NCBI GenBank assembly: GCA_002189035.1
Contig: NEEC01000014.1
Span: forward strand, 1,862,501 to 1,926,500
Length of the DNA stretch: 64,000 bases
Origin: Utricularia gibba
Lineage: Eukaryota > Streptophyta > Magnoliopsida > Lamiales > Lentibulariaceae
Direction of reading: 5' to 3'
Below the pieces are notes generated by a model. The model was given only the letters and a program-made list of their open reading frames with translations, did not search any database and had not been told where the DNA came from. Shown here in pieces: positions 11,229 to 22,347 of the stretch. Numbering within the stretch: the first letter of the stretch is position 1; each line of letters opens with the position of its first letter. The position numbers and the translations under genes were made by a program.

Positions 11229-13143
11229 TGGGCATCACACTATTTTTCGAATGCGTTTGCCACTTGTGTTTAAAATTTGTGATTGAAAAACTTTTGATTT
11301 TTTATTTTTGTAAAATTCTTACATTATAAAAATAATGTAATGATTGATTGTATTTACGGTGTGTTGCTGGACACTTTGACTGAGCGGGGCGGGCCCACCT
11401 GTTGTATAGTGATTTAATTAAATAATTTTTTTACTAATAGAAAATAAAATAAATGATTTTTAGGTTATTAATATACCAATCAGTGTTTTAAAATCATGGG
11501 TTCGATCCATCGTTCGACCTGGTTAGATCCAAACCCATACTTTTATGGGTTGGATCTAATTAAATTCTTTTACTTCCATTTCATTTTTTTAATTTTCTAA
11601 TTTTTTTTAGATAAATAATTAATAACAAATATAAAAGATATGAAAAATATTTGATATATGTATATTAATTAATCTTAATAATTATATTTTTATATATGTA
11701 GTTATATTGATAGTAAAAAATATTCATCTATAGTTGGATTATATATTATTTGAATGAGATAATGAACAATGAAAATGATTTAATGTAATACTATCAATTG
11801 TTTATGTATATATATATTTAATTTTCTATATTTTTAATATTTTGATAATTAAAGTATGATTTTATAATTATAATTTAATATTTTAATAAATATAATCAAA
11901 ATTTATCGAACCACATTCAACCCATATTAAAAATGGTTTCAACCCAAAACCATAACAAAACGGTTCAATGGGTTTAACCGATTTTTAAAACACTTATACC
12001 AACTATAAAAATCCAAACGGCAATTTCGCGGCTTTGATCATGTGTACCATCCTCGCTATTTCCTGAATATTCATTAAAACCACATGTCTTCTGGCACAAA
12101 GCATTCATTCAAGACACATGAGCCCTGTCCTTCCCCCCGTCGAGACAAAGCTTTCGTCTAATTACACTCATCCAATGAGATAACGACGCGTGTCGGCAGA
12201 GGATGGAAAATTTTACTAATAAAATTATATAGTTAAAAATCAAAATTTTAATATAAAAAATGCAAATGACACGATTGATTCTTTGTTCACGTAAGGGAAG
12301 CCTTTAATATTGAAATTGATTCATTGACCGATTGAAATTGGGAAAAGAAGGGCTAGTTCCCATCCACCAACAAAAAAAGAAACACGTGGGGAATCGAAAA
12401 TTGAAAGCTTCAAAGTAAAGGCGGACACGTCGTCTGCTGTCCGTATCCGAAGGCGACACGTATACAATGTCGATCGATAATTTCAGTCACCCTACCCACC
12501 GCTTTCACATCAACGGGTGAAATGAAATTGCATGTATTAATTCACTCAACTAATTTTCCCAAAAAAAAAGGGAGAAAGAAAACAAACATCATTAATATAA
12601 AGGTACATGTTTAAAATAGGTTCAAATCATCCTACCATTCATTTTATAATTTTCAAAAAATAATAAATTAGAGTTAAATAATATCTAATTGTGAGCTTCA
12701 AAAAATTATTTATTTTTAACAATGCGCTATGTAATGATTTAGGCAGGTGGGTTGATTTTAATAATTCTCGTGTTATCGTTGTATGTGGGAATAAAAAATA
12801 ATTTAATTGACATTATTCATTATATATAATAATATTTTTAATAAATTGACATTCCGTTAGTAAAATGTGGCTTTGAAAGGGAATGGGAACTGACAGTTTG
12901 AAAATTTATTTTGAAATATTTAGTCACCATCTAAAACACATCATAATACTATGTTTATGAGAATCCTTAGAGCAAACCACGTGAACTCACCTAACCACCA
13001 GGCACCAGGGCGGCGGCTGGAGAAGGGTCTTATGAGCCATCAGAAAGGGACTCCGTGCAGCGACATCGGCGTCTATATGAGTTCCATTCGAGCCCATCCA
13101 TTCATCCAGCGGTGCATCGTTCTACCCCAGCAGGCAACATCAA
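11229..13143. other. Spacer between the two SCPL copies
   Basis: No gene. It contains the 3' flank of copy A, the 515-bp hAT-like element at 11480-11994, the A/B duplication junction at about 12028-12036, and the promoter region of copy B. The stretch 12269-12480, with CACGTGGGG, ACACGTCGTC and ACACGTATAC motifs, is present only here and not at the matching place in unit A, so the two promoters differ in sequence content. Confidence 0.6.
11480..11994. mobile_element. Non-autonomous hAT-like element with 8-bp target duplication
   Basis: The 515-bp AT-rich insertion has inverted ends, AGTGTTTTAAAATC on the left and GATTTTTAAAACACT on the right. The flanks carry the same octamer TATACCAA (11472-11479 and 11995-12002). 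Unit B has the single uninterrupted site TATACCAACTATAA. An 8-bp duplication with a CAGTG-type end fits the hAT superfamily. No open frame for a transposase is present. Confidence 0.75.
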
Positions 13144-16143
13144 ATGAGCTCCGCTGCAAGTGTCTTGTTCCTCGTACTGCTGCTGGCATTTACTGTAGCA
13201 GTGTCTTCTTCTTTCTCTTCATTATCTTCTTCGGAGAAAATCGTCACTACGCTTCCTGGTTACCCAGGAACTCTTCCCTTCAAACTTGAAACTGGGTATG
13301 TTTTCTTCTCTTGGGTATTCTCAAGATCGCGTTTTTAATGTCGTTTTAATATGTGGGGTGTGATGTGAATCTGGTTGCAGGTACATACCTGTGGGAGAGA
13401 ATGAAGAGATCCAGTTGTTTTATTACTTCATCGAGTCCCAGGGGAACCCACGGGCCGACCCGTTATTTCTCTGGCACAGCGGTGGGCCGGGTTGCTCCGC
13501 CTTCTCTGGTCTCATCTACGAAATCGGCAAGTTCTTCGTTATCAACGAAATCAGGGGGCTATGAATTTGTTGTTGTTTCTTTTTTTTTTTTAAAGCAGAT
13601 CAAGCTTGAAGTATGAGTTTTTACACATGAATCGTAATCAGAGAACACCAACCTGTACTTTTCCTTGACCTTTGATCGGAATTAAAAAGGACTTCGTATC
13701 GTTGTCATTAAGTTAAAGTACATGAATTCGTTGTTTGCTTTTCTTTTGTTTCGGAAGGCGATATGATTTCAAACGACTGTATTTGTAGGTCCCTTGTCTT
13801 TTGATTTAGAGAATTTTGATGGAAGCTTGCCGTCACTTCTTCTGAGATATTATGACTGGACTAAGGTAACCCCATTTTACTTACAAAGTTGCTTCTTTAG
13901 ATTTGCAGTTGTAAACTCTTGTGATGATAATCAGCCGCAAATTCGGTTACATGTCTCCACATGTGGGTGTTTTTGTTTTGTTTTTTTATCAGCTTGCAAA
14001 CATCATTTTCCTGGATTCCCCTGCTGGAACTGGATTCTCTTATGACAACACTACAAAGGGTTACCATTCATCCGACACTGAGAACGCTGAAATCAACTAC
14101 GAGTTCTTGAGAAAGGTCCGTAGTCTATGGTGGATTCTATGCCTCCGTTACAAAACTTAACTCTATTTCATTTCTCCAGTGGTTGTTGAATCACCCGAGC
14201 TTCCTTGAGAATCCTCTATACATTGCTGGGGATTCTTATGGAGGAAAAATTGCTGTCTTGGTTGCCAACGAAGTCGCAAAAGGTGGTATCTTTATGTTTC
14301 TTCTTTCATGCACAAGCATCATTTTTCTGAACTGTGTTTATCTATTCTTTAAAGGCATCGTTCAAGGACACCAACCTCCTATGGCTATGCAGGTAAATGA
14401 TCAACCCATCAGCCTCCACTTGTGATTTCCATCTGAAGAACTTGTGGTGGATGGTTTTGATTTTGACTCTTTTCCTGTATGTAAAGGGGTACATCATCGG
14501 TAACTCGAGAAATGATCAAATCAATGACTGCAACGAAAGAGTCCCATATGCTCATCGGATGGTCCTGGTTTCTGATGAACATTATAACGTATGTAGGTTG
14601 CTGTTCATTCTATCCTTTGCTTTGTTGCAGTCCCTTGAGTCCATTCCCTCCATAATGTGATTATTTCAGCGTGCAAAACAAGTATGTAATGGTAACTACT
14701 TCAATCCAAAAGCTAGCAACAGTGAATGTGTCGACGCACTCCGTAGTATTCAGAAGGTGAGCTTCACTGTCAATATTATGGTTCCAATGCAGCATTCACA
14801 CAGTTGTATTGTATTTACAGTGCATCAGTCAGATCAACACCGCCCATATTTTGGAGCCTAACTGCAACTTCGCAACTCCGAGGATTGGAAACAAACTGGG
14901 AGTGAAGCCAGACTGCAAGCCGTATTTGGACGATGATCTTCCTGACAACTTCATTCGCATGCCAGTAACAAAGAAGCTTTGGTGCAGGGTAATAAGCAAG
15001 CAAGCATCTTTTTCTTGTTCAGCTTCTGATGGAGCTGAATCATTTCTACCCTTTTGTGTTTGCAGAATCAAAATTACCTCACCTCGTATGTTTGGGCAAA
15101 TGATCCATCTGTTCGAGAAGCTCTTGGTGTTAGAAATGTATCATTCTCTCCTTCAAAGCCACCTGAGTTCCCCCCCCCCCCCCCAAATGGTTGCTGATGC
15201 TAGCTGAATTTCAGGGAACTGTGAGTTACTGGAGAAGGTGTCACCGGGACTTGTCGAAAGCACACAGTGAGAACGTATTTAGTCTGAACAGCATCCACCG
15301 TTCTCTCAGTGACCAAGGCTATCGATCCTTGGTCTTCAGGTGTGCCATAGTTCATCAAGAAATGAAAAAACACACGGGAATTCGTTCCTCACAGAATGCA
15401 ACCAATTTCTTCCTACTGTTGATGCAGTGGAGACCATGACATGACAATGCCTTACATGAGCACCCTCCAATGGATTCGCCAACTGAACCTCAGCATCGCC
15501 GAGGAATGGAGACCGTGGACGTGAACGGCCAAATCGCAGGGCAAGTTGCCTCCACCCCATCAACCAGATCAATCCCATAACGTGTAAGACTCATGAGTAT
15601 ACCCCTTTTTGTGCAGGTACACAATGAGCTACCAGAACGGTGAAGCCTCTCTCACATTCGCCACCATCAAGGTTAGATTCAGGCATCGGCGAAAGTTGTG
15701 GTCTTGCTCAGCGGATCCGTTGGGTCCATTCCAAAATCGTTTTTAGTGGCGCTTAACACCGTTTTTTTTTCAGGGCGCCGGGCATACGGCGCCGGAATAC
15801 ATGCCAGAAGAATGCTTCGCGATGATGGAGAGATGGCTCGCCACCTTCCCACTGTGATGGGCATCACACTATTTTTGGAATGTGTTTGCCACTTGTTTTA
15901 AAATTTGTGATTGAAAAACTTTTGATTTTTTATTTTTATAAAATTCTTACATTATAAAAATAATGTAATGATTGATTGTATTTACGGTGTGTTGCTGGAC
16001 ACTTCGACTGAACGGGGGTGGGCCCACCTGTTTGTAGAGTGATTTAATTAAATGAGTTTTTTACTAATAGAAAATCAAATAAATGATTTTTAGGTTATTA
16101 ATATACCAACTATAAAAATCCATACGACAACTTCGCGGCTTTC
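12034..16143 (+). repeat. Tandem segmental duplication, unit B
   Basis: Second copy of the unit, from GCTTTGATCATGTG to GCGGCTTT just before the DNA polymerase kappa gene. The three insertions of unit A are absent and the three empty sites are intact. Exons and splice sites match copy A one for one, with identical exon lengths except for a single base in exon 12. Confidence 0.85.
13144..15857 (+). CDS. Serine carboxypeptidase-like protein (SCPL clade IA), copy B, frameshift in exon 12
   Basis: Tandem paralogue of copy A with exons 13144-13295, 13381-13526, 13789-13865, 13993-14115, 14180-14282, 14355-14392, 14487-14588, 14670-14756, 14821-14988, 15066-15137, 15215-15339, 15428-15540, 15617-15671, 15774-15857. 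Signal peptide, GDSYGG nucleophile, SGDHD acid and GAGHTAPE histidine blocks are all encoded. Exon 12 is 113 bp instead of 114: copy A reads CCGTGGGACGTG, copy B CCGTGGACGTG (15514-15524). As written, this ends the protein soon after EEWRPW, before the catalytic histidine. Downstream sequence is still conserved in the old frame, so this is either a recent null allele or a missing G in the assembly. GC donors of introns 2 and 12 are kept; intron 10 carries a 15-C run (15170-15184). Confidence 0.85.
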
Positions 16144-16206
16144 TGTTTCTTCCACCCTAAATTGTTGACTTCTCGGGCAATCTACGAAGCGAAAGCAAGA
16201 ACCTTG
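15858..16206. other. 3' flank of SCPL copy B and leader of DNA polymerase kappa
   Basis: No separate gene. The first part matches the 3' flank of copy A. The right duplication breakpoint is at about 16135-16143 (GCGGCTTT|CTG). The remaining 60 bp are the polymerase kappa 5' leader, so that promoter probably overlaps the end of the duplicated unit. Confidence 0.55.
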
Positions 16207-19200
16207 ATGGAGACCAACCAAAACCCCATTTCAGGGGAGGATTCCTCGCGGCCATGGGAATCATATAATACTGTATATACTACAGCGAAAGCAGGTTCTT
16301 TTATTTGGGACAATGGTTACGAGATTACATTGTACTTTGTTGCACTTCATGAGCGGGGATTTTTTTTTTTTTTTATTTTGATTGTGGAATCGCGTTTTCT
16401 AATAGGGATGGAAGGAGTGGACCGGGAGAAAGTGCAGAGGATAGTGTATGAGATGAGCAAAGGTTCCAAGTACTTTGAAAACGAGGAAAGAAAAGAGGCG
16501 TATGTGAAGAAGAAAATTGACAGTATGAGGGCGCAGCTAGAGAAGCTTACTGCTTCCAATTTATTGCAGTATGAGAAGGTATAAGTCAGATTTGCGGTAG
16601 CAAGGTGAACGATTGTGAAGTTTATATATGATTCTGATCAGTTGTCTGTTGTTTCCTCTGTGATGACAAATGGGTAGAAATTTTCTCCCGATCCCATTAG
16701 AAGCTTAATGTCATTTTGACTCCTAATATTGCATTTTTGGAGTATAAGTAATGTAGATGATGAATTTGTGTTGCTTAATATTGCACTACTATTTTTGAGT
16801 CATATGTACTCTAATTAACAATTGAACGCTGTCTGAAGATTGCGAACAGTAGGATCTTGGAATTAGAAGCTACTCGAGATCTTTCAAGGATCTGGCTGCA
16901 TGTGGATATGGATGCCTTTTATGCAGCAGTTGAGACACTCTGTGATACTTCCCTGAGAGGCAAGCCAATGGCCGTTGGCAGCATCTCTATGATCTCAACA
17001 GCAAATTATGAGGTTCAAATGGCTGATATTTTGATGCCTTTCATTTACCTTGACTTTGGCTTATTGTCACGCGCTTTGCCACTGGTCAGTAACCAGTTAA
17101 ACCTGATTATGAGTGACTATGATCTTTCAGGCCCGAAATTTCGGAGTTAGGGCTGCCATGCCTGGCTTTATTGCACGGAAATTATGTCCCCAACTGATTA
17201 TTGTTCCGACAGATTTTGAAAAATATACTTATTACAGCGGTCTCACAAGAGAAGGTTAGTAGTTTTATTTCCATGGTTTTTTTTATTGGTACTTTTTTCT
17301 TTGTGGAGTTCAATGATAAAATTTTCCCAATTCTTTTAAACGCTAGTTTTCCAGAAATATGATCCGCATTTCATTGCTGGAAGCTTGGATGAGGCTTATC
17401 TTGATATTTCAAACTTCTGCAGTGAAAATGGGATGTCTTCTGAGGAAGTATGTTGGAACATGAAGTATTTGTTCGCTTTGTCTATTTTATGGGAAGTAAT
17501 TTCTAATACTTCCCGTTTCATTTGGGCAAAGGTTGCTGCAGAACTTAGAGAAAGCGTTTTCAAGGTGACTGGATTAACATGCAGCGCTGGTGTGGCACCA
17601 AATAGGTTACTTGCTAAGGTTTTCATTTTTTTGGAAATTTTCTTAGCTATTTGTACTTTATGCACATTTTACTTACTCGTGGCTACTTGTGAGTGAAATA
17701 TTGTAGGTGCCTTTGTTCCTAGTTTGTAAATATTGCAGTCTGTTTTTTTCCTGGTCAGGTATGCTCTGATGTCAATAAGCCAAATGGCCAGTTCGTGCTG
17801 CCAAGTGAACGGACGGCGATCATGGCATTCATATCCTCTCTTCCTATAAGGAAGGTGAGTTTTGGATGCTTGTTCTTACATTTTCCACCCCAGCTTTCTA
17901 AAAAAATGCATTATATGGCTATGCTAGATTGGTGGTATTGGTAAAGTGACTGAAAATATCTTGAAGGGAGTCCTTGGAATTACAACATGCCAAGGAATAC
18001 TGCAGAAAAGTAGTAGTATTTGTGCTCTATTTTCTCATTCATCTGCAGGTTTGTAACATCATCACTTCTTTTCCATGCTCCCTGCTTGTTCCTGGTTAAG
18101 GTCTATTTGAAAACCAATGGAATGTTAAATGCATGTGCAAAGAGTTTCACATGCTTTTTTGTTCTCTGCTTGTTCTCTTGTTCAGTGTTCCTTTTTGGTA
18201 TCCATCCTCTTGCAGATTTTTTCTTGTGCGTTGGTTTGGGGATTGGGAGAACCGATACACCTGAATTATCCCAGAGGAAGAGTATTAGTACAGAGAGAAC
18301 CTTTTCACCTACAGATGATGCGACTTTACTTCACCAGAAACTAGGTAACTGAAATGGTCGACTGTTTGCTCCTGCGGTTGGACTATGTTACACCCAAGAT
18401 GCTGTATTCTGCGCTCTACATTTCATTAACATCAAGGTTTTTCAGTGGATCTATCAGAAAATCTCTCCTCTGACATGAAGAAGGAAGGTCTTTCCGGAAG
18501 AACATTAACCTTAAAGTTGAAAAGATCTTGTTTTGAGGTATCCTACTCTTTCCTCTTGCCTGAAGGGCTTACCAGAAACTTGTTGCAGAGATGCTGATCT
18601 CCTTGAAATGTAAATCGGAGTGTTGCAGGTTCGAACTCGTGCTATAACTCTCACAAATTACATTTGCTCGTGTGATGATATTCTGCGACATGCCACAAAG
18701 CTTCTCAAGGCTGAACTCTCAATATCACTCAGACTTATGGGTATGACAGCCAGCGCAGTGCTACTTAACACCTCATGGCACATTATGTTTAAAGATTTTT
18801 CATCCAGTTTACTCTTATTCAAACACTTCATATTGTTTGTTCGTATCCAGGGCTGCGAATATCACATTTCAATGAAGGTAAAAAGGGCGCTGAGACTGGT
18901 GACCCTAAACAAAAAAAACTCTCCAACTTCATGATGGCCCAGGTTCCTTTAGCCATAGATCCTCCAGATGTCGCTCTCTCAAAAACTGATCCGATTGGAA
19001 TCAATTCAGCCATCAGTGAAGAGACCTGCTCCTCTGGTCATAATCATTGTGGTTATGATACAGAGTTTGACAATCAGATGGATGACGTATAAAACTTGAG
19101 CTTTTTTAATCATTCATGGAGTTGTATGCACTTGTTTCTGTATCTTCATCTTCTCCTTCCTTGTGTTGGTCAGGCTGATGAGTACGGAAGCATGGGAGCT

Positions 19201-19664
19201 GCCAGAGCACTTGTCCTCACCGAAGCTACTCAATCAGCAGAAATCCATCCACCAAGTTCTGCCCTCAGCGAAGGCAACTGCAGCACAGACGTGGCTTCAC
19301 CAGACTCGAAAGAACCCATCCCCTGGATAAACAGTTACCAATGCTCCATTTGTGGGTTCGAGATACCCCCGGATCTCAAGGAAGAAAGACGAGAGCATCT
19401 TGACTACCACCTTGCGAAGCGTATGCAAGAGGACGAGTGGAAAAACAATGCAGGAAATGTCAAGAGGAATCAAAGGTAATATAAGCCCATTCCCATTGTT
19501 AGGTTTGGTAATCAGGGGAAAGAACCTATGGTGCAATGAATATTGTGTTTTCCAGGACGAGTGGAGAGGACGGCAGGAGCCACAGCACCCAAAGGAAGAA
19601 GAAGCAAAAAGCTTCTGGTTCAGATGTTCAGCAGCATATTCCTATCCATGCATTCTTCAACTAG
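16207..19664 (+). CDS. POLK: DNA polymerase kappa (DinB-type Y-family translesion polymerase)
   Basis: Nuclear error-prone polymerase for synthesis past damaged bases. Fourteen exons: 16207-16294, 16406-16578, 16839-17012, 17131-17254, 17347-17447, 17532-17618, 17759-17854, 17928-18048, 18216-18344, 18446-18537, 18629-18740, 18851-19086, 19174-19475, 19556-19664; 647 residues, all in frame. The Pol-kappa N-clasp covers about residues 15-105 (SRPWESYNTVYTTAKAG, MSKGSKYFENEERKEA). Catalytic acids are D110 (HVDMDAFYA) and D201/E202 (GSLDEAYLD); LTCSAGVAPNRLLAK, the helix-hairpin-helix IGGIGKV and the little-finger domain follow. A C2H2 UBZ-type ubiquitin-binding finger has C568, C571, H586 and H590. 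The last residues IPIHAFFN resemble a degenerate PCNA-interacting box. I start at 16207, the first ATG, which precedes the conserved SRPWESYNTVY block. Confidence 0.95.
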
Positions 19665-20174
19665 AGCACTCAGAGTTCCTGATCTGTGCATAGGTAGTTT
19701 TCAGTATATTTAATAGGTATATCAAAATTTTACGTTTATTAAATAAGATAATATTTAAAAAAATAAAAAATTGGAGTAAGAATTTGTTCTTCTCTTTGAA
19801 ATATCTAAATTTCACCTTCTCATTCAATATTTTTAACTTTACTTTTTTATTTCAATTATTAAATAATGAAAGTATAATTATATTTTCTTTTTTATTAAAA
19901 TGTTTTTAATATATTTAAATTTAATGATCAAAAACAAATTGTTATCTCAAATAAAAATTTCACTAGCCAATTCATTGTTGGGATCTGTAAATGTCGGTTA
20001 CTGAAGCCCAATATATGGTTGGGCTTTATAAATGGATAGCAATGGGACCAGACCGGGTGCCCCCGTTTTTGTTTTTTTTGCAGTGATAAAAGCACGGTAC
20101 AGATGAAGCATGAGTTGCAGAGATCAACCCTTCAGCGGCCGCTGATCTGCCGGAGGAGGTGAGTTTGGGTCACA
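19665..20174. other. Spacer between POLK and the Arg/Lys-rich gene
   Basis: AT-rich 3' flank of the polymerase gene to about 19970, then a more GC-rich stretch with GGGCTTTATAAATGG at 20031-20045 and a 5' leader up to the ATG at 20175. No open frame of interest. Confidence 0.5.
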
Positions 20175-21832
20175 ATGTCGCGTAGAGAAGGCCGTGACTC
20201 CGACTCTAAGCGTTACAGGTCGCGTTCCGACCGCGAACCGAGGTATGGATTGAAAATTGACCTACAATTAGAGGTGTTTAGATTGTTTCCGCATGAGGAT
20301 TTTTCGGTTCTTAGATGAAAACCGTGAGTGTACGCGATGAATTTAGGCCTGAGACAGTCGGTCAACTGGCATGATGATAATGTGTGCTCTGATGCTTAAG
20401 TTTGTTCTCAAGAGTTCATTTCCTAGGTTTTTTGGGAGTATCTTGTGTTCACTATTTTGCTAATTTTCGTTTTTTCATGATGATTTCTCGTATTATGTTT
20501 TTTTAGGGTTTTTTTACTCTAATTTCTTGCTCGGAAATGTTTATACTATTGAAAGGTGTCCTTTTTTAAAAAGAATCTTACAATATGAATGTTCTAACCT
20601 CATGCTGATGAATGCAGCCCCAAGAGATACAAGAGGGAAGATGAACGGAAAAACGAGAAACCATCGAACAAGACTCAGTTGGATAAAGATGCAGACGAGA
20701 ATAGGAAGTTCAGGCAGAGTTTCCCGGACCCGCACACTAAAGCCCCATTGCCTCCACGTCCAGAATCAGAGACTGTGGCTTTGATGAAGGAAACTGAGAA
20801 GAAAGAAGAAAGACATAAAGATGCTACAAAGCATCTTAGTGATCCGAGTAAAGTAGAATGGTCTCGCACATATTTCCAGGTGATGATCTTCAATTTTTGG
20901 AGTGATGGATTTCTCATTGAAACTATAGGAACCTTCCATGATTTTCATTTTTTTTTATATCTGAGTCTCGATGAGCATTCCTTGTTGAATTTTGATGTAT
21001 GCTTCAGGCAGTGGTTCTTATACAGGTTACTCATTGTAAATATTGCGATAGCCAGATTATTGTTTCGGGTTCATCGTGGTGACTGCATTTAGTATAACCT
21101 TCATATAACCGTTTTGGGCCGCATGTTTGTCCTATAGCAGCATGATGATCGTGCAACCATTAGTCAAAGTGGAAGAAGCATCAATCGTAGGTCAGAGAGA
21201 GGTTGGTACCCACAGTATGGTGATAATATATGCCATTTTATTTCTTGTCACTTTTTGAAATCTTTTTTTGTTTTTCAGACGTTGGTCCATGGAGGTATTC
21301 CAGAGATCATCTTAATGGCCGAGAAGAAACATATCCACGCCGGAGGAATGAGGCATATGAACACAATAAAAAGGATGATCGCGTTTGGAGGCACGATGGG
21401 TTCTTTGAAATGGAAGCGAATCCCAAGCCTGTTGTGAGTAAGAGGCCATCGTTCAGAGAACAGAAGACTCAACCAGAACCTACGAGTTTGGGTGACAAAA
21501 TTGTAGCAAATCCTGTCGCCAGAAACCCTCATGACCATTCCATGGATGCAGGAAGGAGGGACCAGAGGTGGCACTCGTCTGATAGGTCATATAGACCTGA
21601 AAGACCACTTGCAAGGGATACGGTGCTTGGTCGTGGAGAACCATGGGGTGAAAGGCATGGTGGAAGTAGATTCAGAGGCAGGGAGCGGCTTCCTCCCCGG
21701 CAAGACTATCGTCCAACCGGAGGCTTTGTTGAAAAATGGAAGCATGACTTATATGACGAGGCCAACAAAAGTCCACCCCCTAAGAATGAAGAAGACCAGA
21801 TTTCAAAGATCGAAGCCCTTTTGGCATCATAA
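20175..21832 (+). CDS. Arg/Lys-rich, low-complexity nuclear-type protein, function unknown
   Basis: Four exons, 20175-20242, 20618-20879, 21141-21201 and 21279-21832, give 314 residues. The start MSRREGRDSDSKRYRSRS is RS-like, and the whole protein is rich in Arg, Lys, Glu and Asp with no predicted hydrophobic segment. The C-terminus (GGFVEKWKHDLYDEANKSPP, ending EEDQISKIEALLAS) looks conserved, as in plant proteins that sit with splicing factors. I do not recognise a named domain. The composition suggests a nuclear, RNA-related role, but that is inference. The intron 2 acceptor is a TAGCAG tandem, so one extra Gln could be included. Confidence 0.82.
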
Positions 21833-22347
21833 GGTTCATTTCCAACACAAGCACCCCATTCCCAAGGCCTAAATCATTGTTTTGCAAGTACCATGCTTAT
21901 GTTTCAGACATCAGTCCTAGGCTGCTGTAAAATTTTACTTCCATCGCAGTGGTTTCGTGCTTGTCTGTGGGCACATTGACTACTAATGCCAGCATCGTTT
22001 GTGATTCTCATATTGGTGTTTCTAAATGTGGCTAAAGCCTACATGAATGCCAATCAGATGTGGGCATGCAATTTACTAAAAATACAGAAGAGAGAACAAA
22101 GCAATTCATTGGTTCTGATTGCCTCATATTCACGCCTCATTGGTTCTGCTCTTCTGCTTTCTTTTTGTTTTATTCTCCTTGCAGGAATGGCCAAGCCGCA
22201 TCTTTCAATTTCTGGGATGTAGGACAAGAGTGATATGGATCTTTTTGAAACTTTAGAATCAGGAGGAGGATTCTGCATCTGAGGCACCATTACTTGCTTT
22301 TTTTTTTTTCGGATTGTTCCTGCCTGGCCGTTTATTGAAGGGAAAAA
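21833..22347. other. Spacer with 5' leader of the DUF936 gene
   Basis: 3' UTR of the preceding gene followed by the leader of the DUF936 gene, with a T-rich tract at 22299-22310. No separate gene is seen. Confidence 0.5.

Larger units (their letters stand above)
6960..12033 (+). repeat. Tandem segmental duplication, unit A
   Basis: The unit begins at GCTTTGATCATGTGTACCATC right at the MADS stop codon and ends at GCGGCTTT. Unit B follows directly (12034-16143). The shared sequence covers upstream spacer, all 14 SCPL exons and introns, and the 3' flank. Unit A is longer because it holds three insertions not present in B: 7737-7976, 8435-8723 and 11480-11994. Unit B in turn has about 210 bp (12269-12480) that A lacks. 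Confidence 0.85.

Noticed and set aside
11501-11530. GGGTTCGATCC resembling the T-arm of a tRNA
   Set aside because: No anticodon or acceptor stem can be formed around it, and it lies inside the hAT-like element.
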